Shown here: positions 34,401 through 46,400 of the stretch, in pieces
Position numbering within the stretch: position 1 is the stretch's first letter
How the letters are laid out: every line of letters starts with the position of its first letter
Assembly: GCA_037576195.1 (NCBI GenBank)
Contig: CM075102.1
Span: forward strand, 23,122,745 to 23,186,744
Length of the DNA stretch: 64,000 nt
Direction: 5' to 3'
Source of the DNA: Phytoseiulus persimilis
Lineage: Eukaryota > Arthropoda > Arachnida > Mesostigmata > Phytoseiidae
The notes under the pieces: generated by a model
The model's input: the letters and a program-made list of their open reading frames with translations, nothing else
Databases searched by the model: none
What the model was told of the DNA's origin: nothing
Position numbers and translations under genes: made by a program

Positions 34401-37400
34401 TCACCGAGACTGCTACTGCTCCTCGACTCTCTTTGGCCCCGAGCCGTCCAGTGAAACTGAATGGTTTCGTTTTTTATGTCAGTGTCAACGAGAATGAGGT
34501 GTCACAACCTTGAATGATTTCCCCCGTTTCGTCAACTGGGCCCAACGGAATTCGCAACCGGAGAGCACGCGCCTCCCACTTCCCTCATCAGATGTTCCTC
34601 GTCGGATACGTCCATTTCGTGTCAAAGGCGAAGGAAGGTGCATAGGGAAGGGCTCCGGCTATTCCTTCCGGTGTGGCGCCACGAGTCGCCATGTCTCAAG
34701 TGCGCACGAAGGATGGAGAAGCACGGCAACAGACGGGCCGAGGAAAATGCCGAGATTCCCCGCGAGGAGGGGAACTCTCGAAATGAAGGGGAGCAAGGGT
34801 GATCAACCTGGAATTCGAAGCTGCGCGCACCGATTCGAATCAGATCTGAACTCATCTGAGGCTTCGTCTGGGCGGAGAGCTGGCGAATCGATGCGTGTGT
34901 ATTGTACTGGAAGCTTCAATTCGGGCGATTTTTCTCCCTGCGTCATCGTTAGGGAACGGAATCCGATCCGAGTTTGGACCTCTGCTCCGCGATCACCAGC
35001 CGAACTCCTCACGCGGGCTGTTTCTCAGAACTGTTCCGGAATCGCAGTACCGTGACGGGCGATCCTCGAGATCTTTTCGGGAGAAAATCACTCCCCGTGA
35101 ACTCCCCCGACTCTATGAGAAAACCGTTTGCCCCGCTCGAGTACGCCCACCTCCCGGAGACTGTTACCACGTTATCCACGTCACTCAGAGACAACGGCGA
35201 GCCTTGGGGATGAATCAAGCGACGAGGAAGAATTCATGTCACGCGCGTTCAGCTTGCACTTCGTTAACCGGACGGAGACATCTTTCACAATGAAGGGCCT
35301 GATTGGCTGAATGTGCGAGCTCGATGAGGTCACGGTCGATCGGGATGTCCGGAGCCTGTCTATGAAGCAGTTCGAGACAAGCACCGCTCTTATTGAGAGG
35401 CGGAGGAAAGTCGTCTGTTCATAGGGCGCGTCGGAGGAATTCTTGCAGAGAAATGAGTTCCCAGACTCTCACGACTCGATCTCTGGCTATAGGCAAACAA
35501 GAGCAAGATCATGCCCGAACGTGCTAACGAACCCTCTGCGCAAAGCGCTGAACGTTGACGTGCTGAGGTGGTGCATGTGTGACACATTGGCCTCAGCTGC
35601 GCCTTTTATACACATTTTATTTGCAAAGAAGGGAGACCTTCTTCTGTGTAGAACAATCACAACAATCAGTACATTCGCAAATAGATTCAGGTGCTTTGTC
35701 AGTGGCATTTGTAGTGGCACACAACACACTCCTAGAACATGAGTCACCTCTTTTATCTTGTGACCCGCTTGTATGTGAGTTGCTCTGTCCTCTGACCATC
35801 ATATTAATGTTTGGCTACAAGCGAAAACAGAGCGGACCGCACAGTAGGATCTGGTGATTACCGGGGTGCTAATGGATAAACTCATCCTGGAAAACGTGCT
35901 TGCTCGAGCCGAACGGAGGCTGTTCCTGGAGGAGTGGTTCCCTCGTTACTGAGGGACCTAGTCGAAAATCACCTTGCCGGACACATCGGTGAAGTATTAA
36001 AGGCGTCGATACGGCTTCTGAGAAACTTGCGGAAGGAACGGGTGGCCGAATCAGATGCACTGCTGCCGATCGGCGAGAAGTAGTGTCCTCGCGCTTGTTA
36101 GTTAGGCTGATCAACGTTGTCTAGTTGGTCTGAGTCCGGTTTGGTTTCCGCCCTCTGCGAGTCGTAGGGCTCGTCCAAACCGGGGCCCGGTTCGGACGAG
36201 ACTGAGGGTCTGTCTACGTTCTCCTCTAACCTCCTCCTCTCTTCGACGAGCCGAATCTGAGCGTTTAGGCTTTTCCAAGTCAGTCTCGTATCAACATAGC
36301 TGCCAATAGGGTGGCCGTAAAACTCCTGCCCGGGTTTTAGGCACCCAGCCCTGTGTTGATAGCGAACTTCGTTGCATCGCCACCGTTCCGTCTGAAAGTC
36401 GTGCCCCGACGTGCTCCGCAACTGAGTGTCGTCTTCAGATTGGGCTGAGCCGCAAACGCCGACATGGCTTCAAGGTCAGTGTCGACGATTGTGTTCCATT
36501 CACCTCCCGCTCGCCCGTGATCGGCCGATGCTCGTGCGTGCGCTGTGCTCTATTCACTGTGCGACGATTTGTGCGGTCGGTGCAACCTCAGTGGATACAT
36601 CATTGTGTGCTTCATTGAGCGCCAAGGCGGATACACACGGAAGTGTGTTCGGCTTGCCGTTTGTATCCGCAGCTCGCCGCTATATTTAGTCTGTGCGCAG
36701 AGGCCGGCCCACTGCAATAGCTTACTCTCTGTTTAGGGCTGGACGCGGCAGCAGGACCGACCATCTTCCACCATTCTGTCGAATGCCCTGCGGCCTGCCC
36801 GCACCGGGAAAAGAAGAACCAGGGAGAACTAACACATTTCCTCTATTCACCGGTCCTCCAATGAGAGCGAACAGTTTCTGGATTCCGTTCCCGTTCTGAA
36901 AATCGTAGATACGCGGATTTCCAAACAGGCGAGGATCCTACGCTTGCTCATTGAGAGACGTCGAGTTGGGGGACACGGGATGGCTGAACGGTTGGAATGG
37001 ATTTGTTTCTCAAAACGATTCCGCGTCCCCCGTTTTCTTCCCCGTTTGCTCACTCGGCCATCGTCCCCGATCTATTGGATGATGTTGTGGCGTACTCGGA
37101 AGGCGCGGGGACGGCTGCCGGGCTTCAACCAGTCTTTCTTCCCGGATTCCCGACTTCAGACCCGCGTCGGTTGCTCCGCGAGATGAAGATTGAGACGGAA
37201 GTCAGAATTAAAGTGGACCATCTGATTTTCGGAGCTGGGAGATCGATAAGACATCTGAGAACTCCTCGCGGGTTCATCCTATGGCCGTTCGGGACATGAT
37301 CATCCATACTTGCTCGGAATTCCGAACTTCTTCTCCGATCACGGAACAATATCGAGCAGCTGATTCATGCACGGGATGGCGAGCGAGCCGATCGAGCATC

Positions 37401-40400
37401 GCGACGTTCAATCGTACCAAGGCTCTCGGAATTCGACCGATGAGTAAGTTCGGCGATTTATGGTTTTGAGAAGCGGGAAACAACAAGTCGTCTCCTCGGC
37501 TCAGGTCTTCCTCCCTCTGTCCATGAGAAGTGTCACAACCCACCGTTGAACTCTCTCTTGACATGACCTCCCAACCACGAGCTGATGATTGAATGAGATC
37601 ACCGGAATCGTTCGAAGCCTCCTCCTGAGCCCATATCCGAGCTGAACTTACGCGAGTCGTAGTCTTTTCATGAAGTTGTACGTCCACGCATCTGATCGGT
37701 ATGCAGCAATTAAATTTAGACCCTCCCCGGATGGCTTGGTTGGCCCTTTTGTGCGCTGGCGTCTCCTCCGCTGCTGGTTCTTTCTGCGGGTTCGCCCTGC
37801 GGTCGGCCTCGCGTGGTATGCGCTCGCGAGCAGCCCGTGAGCACTTCGCAAACAGGCGGCTGCCAAGCAAGAAGCCAGCAGTGCGGGCGTCCCAGCCGCC
37901 CACGGTCTACTAGAAACAGCCGAGACCGTCATTGGGTCGGTCGGTCGACTCAGTTGGGTGGGCTTCAGCTGGTCGACGTGCGGACCGACTCACTAACAGA
38001 CAGACTCACTGCAAGGCTTTGAGGCGCGCAGGCAAATATGTGTCGATTGGGCAGTTACGCGCGTGTTCCACCTCGATCGCTCGCAGATTCCCTACAGCTG
38101 TCTCCGAGACTAGCAGGCATTTGGTCGCCCAGCAACTCAATCGGAAGGCAACACTTATTCGTTCCCGAGTCGTGTCTGCTAAGCAAAACAGCCGTTCATG
38201 AGGGGTTTACTCTACAGCAGTGGTTCCCTGAGCCTGGATTCCGTGGCCGGGGGCCGAAAGGGTTTCCCTGTGCGGTCTCGCTACTTCAAACTGTAGAACG
38301 TCTGTGTTAGACTGGGGGAACTTCATGGGCACATGCAAGCACGGAGCTGTTTGAGGGGGGGGGGGAATGGAGAACAAGGAGCGTAACCGCTCCTACGTAG
38401 GGGCAGATCCTTTCTCCAAGGTTCTCTCCGTTGAGGCCCACATTTGGGCTCTACTTGCCAATCCCTGGGATTAGGCATTGACACTGGTGACTGCCAATGA
38501 GTAAATGTTCACAATTCCTTTTGGTTTCTTCTGATCTGTTCGTCATCCGTCGCAGAACCGTGTGAATCATCGCGGATACCTTTGTGTAGTTTCTTGACCT
38601 CCTGGGCAAACTTTCCCTATTCTTTAGAGCATTGGCGCAACGATGGCTGCTGATCGGGTAAAGAGATCCCTGCTCGATGACCTAGCTCAGGTCACAATAC
38701 GGGTGAGACGCTCAACTTCCAAACATGATGGGAGTCGCTTGGGGTCCGTCGCGAATCCTGACGGAGCCCTGCGCTCGAAAGTTTGGTTAGTCGAAAGTAC
38801 TGCTGTGCCAGACTTCCCAAGGGTATTCTCCGTCGAGTATGTGTCACAATATATGGACGGAATTGTTGTTGGTGATTCCGGCGGTTTGGAGAAAAATATC
38901 CACACAGCTACTCGGGAGAGCCGATTCAAGTCCCGAGAATCCAACTTTGACCCCGGGTCGAAATTGAGATGGAGCCGAATATCCCCGGTCATTTTAGTCC
39001 AAATCCAAGCCTTCTCTGAATCCGTGAAATCCCGAGGCGTTTGTGCGAGACGAACTCTGACCCGTGCTTCTCCGTGGACCTGAAATCATGAGGGGCATGT
39101 CCACGAAGTTATTGGTGTGTTCGTCTAAATTTTCCTCACCCTCGAACAACAGGCAAATCGATGGAACGGCGCCCGCGTTCGTGAAAAAACCTTCGATTCG
39201 CCAAGAGGACGATGGAGAACTCCTGTTATTTGAATGCCGGATCACCGCCGACCCAAAACCAGATATATCCTGGTTTCACAACGGAACGCCGGTGGTCGAG
39301 AAACCGGGTCGCTTCAAGATCATCGTTCAACCTGACGGCGGACACAACTACAATTGCACACTTCAAGTGTCCGATGTCACGGTTGAAGACGCCGGAAAAT
39401 ATAAAGTCGTCGCGAAGAACGAGCTCGGCGAGAGCAACGCTACCATCTCGCTCAACTTCGATAGCGATGACGCCAACGTTCCCGAAGGCGGTACCAAGCC
39501 GACGTTCATTGAGAAACCTCTGATCAAGCAGAGCGATGACGGGAGCAAGATCACATTCGAGTGCGCCTTGATCGCCGATCCTGCCCCGACGATCAAGTGG
39601 TTCTTGAACGGTGCTCACGTGCCCGAAGGCGCCCGACACAAGTACCGACTGATCTCCGACAAGCATAACCACACAGCAGCTCTCGAAGTTTCAAAGGTCA
39701 AAACAGAAGACGGTGGCGAATATAAGGTTGTTGCGACGAACGCCCATGGGGAGGGCCACGCAACGATAACGCTCAATTTCGATGCCGGCAAACCCAAGTG
39801 AGTTGAATTTCCCCCTCATCTGAGGTCTGCGGTGTTCCGCTGTCTTCATTCTGTGCGGTCAGTGCGTCAGAGGTTTGTTTCTCTCCCACAGAATCCCAGA
39901 GGGCAAGGCTCCTCGCTTTCCGAAGAAACCGACAATCCGACAAGAAGGGGATTCTCTGATCTTGGAGTGCGTTTGTGAGGCTCATCCTTTCCCGGAGGTG
40001 ACGTGGTATCTGGGCTCGAAGAAAATTATGGAAGGAGCCCGACACAAAACAGCTCGCAAAGAAATCTCCAAACACACTTACCAGCTTTCGCTCGAAATCA
40101 GGGTAAGATTCCGGACGGAACCCACTCCGCACCCGGCCGTCATTGGTTGGAGTTAGCGAACGGAGAGAGACGTAATCTCGGTCCTTCGAATGGAACGCAC
40201 GATCAATCAATGAATCATCCATCTCTGTGACCTCCCACCAGGATCCAACGACCGAAGACGGAGGAAGTTACAAATGCAACGCAATGAACGAACTAGGTGA
40301 TAGCAACGCGAATATTACTTTGAACCTTCAAGGAGCAGAGCCTCCGAAGTCCGGAGATCCTCCTACCTTCACACAGAAACCGAAGATCGTACCCAAAGAC

Positions 40401-43400
40401 GGTAGGTGTCAACCTCGCTGATTTCCCTCGATCGAGCATTCTTTGCTTTGAGTTCGCGATTCTACACTGAGCCTCTCGATCCCACAGGTGGCGCAATCAT
40501 TCTCATGGAAGTCCACGTGAAGTCTAAAACTGCCCCGGACTACACGTGGTTCCATGGAACGAGCACGGTTAAAGAGTCAGCGGGTCACATCAAATTTTCT
40601 ATGGAGAAGGAAGGGAGTGATGAATATGCCATCATCTTGGAGATCCGCAACCCTGCCAAAGAAGATGGAGGCATGTACAAGTGCACAGTTCGCAATTCTG
40701 ACGGAGAAATCAATGCAAATCTCAACCTGAACATTGCCGGAGCTCCTGCACCATCTGGCGAAGCACCTTCATTTGTCGAGAAGCCGAAGATCCGAGCGGA
40801 AAACGATGGCAAACTTATTATCATGGAGTGCAAAGTTAAAGCCAACCCGGAACCCAGTATCACGTGGTACAGAGAAGGGGTAATCGTTCGCGAAGGAGCT
40901 CGCATCCGACAAAGTGTGCGCCAGGAGGGCAGCATCTACCACTGCAAGCTTGAACTCATCGACCCGGAACTAACTGACGCTGGGATTTATAAGTGCAACG
41001 TCAAGAATACCGCCGGAGAGTCGAACGCCAACCTTACTCTCAACATCGAATGTGAGTTGAGGGTCTCCCGATTCTGACTATTTTTGTGCGGAGGGGTCGC
41101 GACAATTCGCGGAAATTGATTGAGATGTGAAATGGGGATTCGGTTTGGTGAAAAGATTTTCAGCCCCCTGTTCCTAATCGACTCCTTTTCGCAGTGGCCC
41201 CTGTGATTAAGGAAAGACCAAAGGTCATCCGAAGGGAGCACCAGAAAACGATCATCATCGAATGTACGGTACAGTCCGCTAACAAACCTGATGTTGTATG
41301 GTACAAAGAAAACAGCATGGTGCGCGAGGACACTCGCCATCAAGTGCACATCAAGCAAGTGTCTCAGGGCGAGTTCGCCATCGCCCTCGAGATCGAGGCT
41401 CCCGACGTCAAGGATAAGGGAGTCTACAAGCTGATGGCGAAGAATACCAAAGGAGAGAGCACTTCTCAAACTGTCAACGTAGAAGTCGAGGGGCAGAAGG
41501 AAGAGAAGAAGAAAGAAGAGCCCAAAGGCGAGAAGCCCAAGCTCACTTCGCAGCTTCAACGCTTGGAAATCGAACAGGGGAAATCTGGCTCGCTAACTAT
41601 CAGAATCGAATCAAAGACCAAATGCACTGTTATATGGTATCATAACAGAACGGTGATTCGTGAAACAACTAAAATTAAGAGCACGTTCGATGGGACCACC
41701 GCGGAGCTCCGAATTTCTGAGGCTACCAAAGAAATGTCTGGAAGCTATAGTGTGGAAATCAAAAACGAATTCGGATCTGTGGAGACCTCAACGGAGGTCG
41801 TCGTGAAAGGTGATTGCGAACCGTTCGATGCATCAGACTCCGCTTCTGCATATTTGGTGCATGGAAGCCCCGCCGCCCTTACCATGTTTCCGCTGTTTCA
41901 ATTTGCAGAAGTCAAGAAGGTCGAGGAGAAGAAGGTCGAAGAGAAGAAGAAGGTCGAAGAGAAGAAGGTCGAGGAGAAAAAGAAAGTCGAAGAAAAGAAA
42001 GTCGAAGAGAAGAAGGTCGAAGAGAAGAAAGTCGAGGAGAAAAAAAGAGTCGAAGAGAAGAAGATCGAAGAGAAGAAAAAGGTCGAAGAGAAGAAAAAAC
42101 CTCCAGCACCGGAGAAAAAACCGGAAGAGAAGGTAAGCATACTCGATCCATACCTAAAGCAGACCCGCGTCTGGTTCGATTCGCACTCTAGGATAGAGTC
42201 ATTGGGCGTTTGGAATAAAGTTCGTATCGTTATTGTGAAAACTAGACTCCGGTTAGTATCAGTCCCAAAGAGGCTCTCCCGAGGCCGGAGCCTTCGACGT
42301 TGCAGCGTACTGGCTCCATAAAGCGAACGGGGTCCGTGAAAGCGCAAAGCCCGTCATCCACAACGAAAACCCCAGACTCATCCCGGAGATCGTCCGCGAT
42401 CTCGAAAGAGGACATCAACAATATTTATGAGGCGCTGCACCATTCGAGCTCTGGCGATCATTTGAAGCGGATGATGGGCATCGAGTACGCGTCCGACGTC
42501 AGCGGGTCGTGCACGGCGGATGACATCGCGAACATTCTCCGACCGTTCGCCCGAGAAGTATCTCGAGACAGTACCGAGCCACCCTCGTCAGACACTCCCA
42601 CGCCGATAGTGCGGTCGCCCTCGCCGTCCCCGGCGCCTTCCTCTCCTTTACCAACGATAACCATCGAGGACATTACCGACACCACGACAACAACGACGAC
42701 CTCGAAGAAAAAGCCGCCGCCACCGATTGTGATAGAGACACCACCATCGGGATTCACGCCTCAAAGCTCCCCTCTGCAGTCGCCAACGCCCTCCGCGCGC
42801 GATGCGACCCCGAAAAGAGGTTGGAAGAAAGTCAAAGTGTTCGCTGCGGATGAGGAGAAGGAAGAACCAATCGTTCGTCGGCGGAGTAGTGTCTGTGTGG
42901 CTCTGGACGCGACCAAAGATCTCGCGTCCCAGCTGGATACGATGGATCCAGCGGGTTCGGTACTCATTCATGGTCATGAGCTGGGAGTACAACAAGCCAA
43001 GGACATGCTGAAGGTTTGTCGCTGGGAGAGGAAGGAGCTCTTCTTGACGCTGACGCGACTAACAACACCACAGTGAACACGATGCAGAAACACCTAGGTA
43101 AAAATCTAGGTGCCTCTCGACTGCTCTGAGGATCAGTCGGCTCCGAACGAAACGAAAAAATGTGTGTCACGCAGCCGCTCTTTGTAGGCTCCGAGCCGAA
43201 AGCCCTCGATCAAGGAGCCCGAAAAGGTGGAGCGTAAACCTTCTGTCAAGAAGAAGGAATCCGTACCCGATATTAAAATCGAAGTTGAGAAGCGGCCCTC
43301 GGTCCCGGTGGTCAAGGAGCCCACTCCTGAACCCACCCCTCCCTCCTCTCGGAGGGGCTCGCTCAGGATCGAGGGCATCCCCCAAGGTCGCAGAGGATCC

Positions 43401-46400
43401 ATTATTATGGTTGCCGACGAGGTTGGTCACGAGCATTTTGTGTCTCGTGTCTTTGTTCTGCTATGTATCGCGTGTCGACTCGCTCTTGTATCCTATTCGT
43501 GCCGTTCTGTCTCCTGTATGGCATCGTCCTGCTCCTATCTTGTGTCGTCCTGTATCCTCTTCGTGTCCACGACAACTGCTATGCTGCGTGCATCAATGGT
43601 TATGTGTCCGAAACCTCAAAGTCCAGTATTCCACTGTCGTTCAATCGGAGGGAGGGAATGTTCGTCTCGTAGCTCGGCATCATGTCCAGATCGTAGTCCG
43701 GTACCGAAGTCAACACTTCTCCACACAATCAACACAACAAATTGCTTATTTCGGTTCAAAAGCTTATTTTCTAATCTTCGCGTTTTTTCAAGAGATTTCC
43801 ACGTTTATATCTCTGTTGCCTCAATCGTTAGTTTTCGGTGATCTTGTTTCGAAGTGGTTTCTTTTCGCAAATCTTGTCCGCTTCGGTTTTCAGCTTAGGT
43901 CAATGTCGTCGACCCCATCCGCGACTCCTTGAATGTTCTAACCCTCGAATTTTCTTCTAACCACTGTTTCGGTTGCTTCAATTGGGAACTTTTGATCGAT
44001 GAGCCTGACTTCTATCGTGCTTCGTGATTTGTTTCACTAAGAGATTGCCACTTCCTAAGAACATTTGTCTCACAGAAAGGAGTTTGTCTCGACGACAAGG
44101 GCCAGATGAAGAAGCTGCGACCTGGCGAAGTGCTGGAAGTCCGTCAAAGGCGAAAATCCAGCGTCGGGCTCGATCTCCGCAGAGGCAGGTGAGTGTATTG
44201 AAACGTCCGTTGGTATCAGGCAGAGTTCACAGGGTGCCGTGGTCGAGGTAAAACGTTCGAAACGATTCGTACGCCCATCTCCCCCGGTCGAGCGCGAAGC
44301 TTACGATCCTCTCCTCCAGTACTTCGGAGGACGGCCGAGTGGACATGCCGTCCACGCCTCTGCAGCCGACCGGCGAAGGTGGACCACCTGTGATCGTTGA
44401 CTTCCAAGAGAACAACTCCGCCACCGAGAATCAGACCGCCTATCTGACGGTCGTCGTGGAGGGCAACCCTGCGCCTCAATTCCGCTTCTACAAGGTAACG
44501 TCGAGCTTCGAGGCGTCTGAATTCATTCGTTGCCTGCTCCTCTCCCACCGGAAAAGCTCGTGACTGTGCGTTGGCCATAAGCGAGAGAAACGACTTTCAG
44601 GGCGCTTCCGAGATCTACGAGGGTGGTCGCTACAAAGTGGTTACCGATGGCTCTACGAACTCAGTGCACTTCTGCATTCGCAAGTGCAAGAGTAACGACG
44701 AGGGCAAATACACGGTCACTGCTTACAATTGTCACGGGGAAGACACCGTTCTGCTGTCGTTGTTCGTGGCTGCCGAAGGCGGATTGGACTTCCGAGCCAT
44801 GCTGCAACGCAGGCAGTATGGAAAGTGGGGGAAGGACAAGGAAGATCCGGACTGGCAGCTCAAGGAACGGGAGAAGGAGGAGGAAATGGCCAAGTTGCTG
44901 AAAAAGGTGCGTATCACTAATTGCGTGTTGTTCGTGGTCTCGGGACGGGGCCAATCATCGAATTCTAACCGGAAAGCTTATTCTACGCAGCCGACGGCTG
45001 GTCTGAGCTAGCGTTTAGCCGAGCCGTAGACTTAACCTCGATTGATTTTGAAAGAGTTTAGAACCTCCCAGCCCTCGCACCTCGAGGAGACCTTCCCTTG
45101 CTGATCTTATTCCGGATTGGCCGGTCCTTCACAGTATCGTCCAGCGCAAGGTGACCAGGGAGAGCTGAAGTGTTCGAAGTCGGCTTCGATCCGCTTTTTC
45201 GATCATTTTCAGTTGCAGAACTTCTTCTGTTCTTCCTCGTTAAGGTTATTTGCGGCTCCGTGTCTTTTTGTTTCTGGGATGGCTTTGTTTTTAGTTACGG
45301 ATCTGCGTTTGGAATTCCGTGATCAATCCTGGGTTACTTGCGGAAACTCGGCGGTCAAGAGAATACGCCATTCTTCTGTCCTACCTACCGTCGGTCGCTT
45401 TACATGTTTTCCGTTTGCAAGAGCCACGCAACCGGATCGAAAACTTCTGACCTCGTTTGTTGGTTTTTCGTAGAAACCGGATTCGTTCATCAAACCCCTG
45501 CAGAACGTCCACGTGAAAGAGGGTAAGGACATGAAGGCTAGGTTCGAAGCAGTTTTCTCGAAGAATGGAGTCAAGGGAAAATGGTTCAAGAACCGCCAGG
45601 AGCTGTTCATGGGAAAGAAGTACCACATGTCATCCACTGGGGATTTGCACGTGCTCGAGATCAGCAATCCCACTCAGGATGACGAGGGTACCATCACCCT
45701 GACTTGTCTGGAAACCTCTTGCAAAGCTCTGCTCGAGGTCGACGGTAGGTTTTCGCGTTTTTGTCCGTGCCGTTGTATTTTTTCGTGAGCCAGGACCGAG
45801 TTTCCAGGATCGAATTCCTCAGTCGGGACAGTTCAACAACTTCAGCGATCTGACCAGAGTTCTTACAGCGCCTGATCCGGTGTACAAATTCACCAAGAAT
45901 TTGCCCAAGAAGGCCGACGTCTACACCTTGAAGGAGATGGTTCTTGAGTGTACCTGCAACTCGGGCAAGGCCCAAGTACAGTGGTATAAGAACGACCTCA
46001 AAATCAATGCTTCGGAGCGATTCCAAATCGAACAAGACACGCACGGAAAGAAGATTTTGCGAGTCTTCAACCTGAACCTCGAGGACAACGGCGAGTACTC
46101 CTGCAAGATCGTACACTCAACCGAGAAGACGCAGTGCAAGGTTTCCGTCACTGAGCAGAAGTTCCAGTTCATGAAGATGCTCAAGTCACTCAGGATCCCT
46201 GAGAAGGAGCCGGCCACGCTGGAGTGCGAAGTCGACGAATGGGAAGCCCCGGTTCAGTGGTTCAAGGACGGCAAGGAGATCAAGGGTGACAAACAGTGAG
46301 TTTTTCGAGCAGTACATAACGAGTTCGCCCATCTTTTATCCGACCCCTAGTCGCCCCAGAGTCGTTTGCGTCCTCTCGAGAACGGAAAAGCTGACGCAAA

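Larger units (their letters stand above)
30874..38640. other. Twitchin intron 2, main part
   Basis: No exon with muscle-protein features was recognised. Several open frames over 100 codons (31215-31652 plus, 34510-35055 plus, 36098-36421 minus, 37274-37903 minus) match no family I know. A hAT-like end (CAGTGGTTCCC) occurs at 38218 and a G-run near 38357. A missed phase-1-in, phase-2-out exon may hide here. Confidence 0.4.

Noticed and set aside
34510-35055. 181-codon plus-strand frame in the twitchin intron
   Set aside because: Arginine- and serine-rich chance-like composition without recognisable family motifs.
37274-37903. 209-codon minus-strand frame
   Set aside because: No family features, composition looks like chance in GC-rich DNA, and plus-strand frames overlap it without support.
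41898-42347. Minus-strand frame rich in Ser and Phe across the KVEEKK repeat
   Set aside because: It is the antisense translation of the GAA/GAG/AAG repeat of twitchin exon 8.
44240-44319. Readable stretch VKRSKRFVRPSPPVEREAYD before twitchin exon 12
   Set aside because: Although protein-like, it is out of frame with MPSTPLQP. The acceptor at 44317-44319 restores frame with exon 11 and matches the known domain joint.
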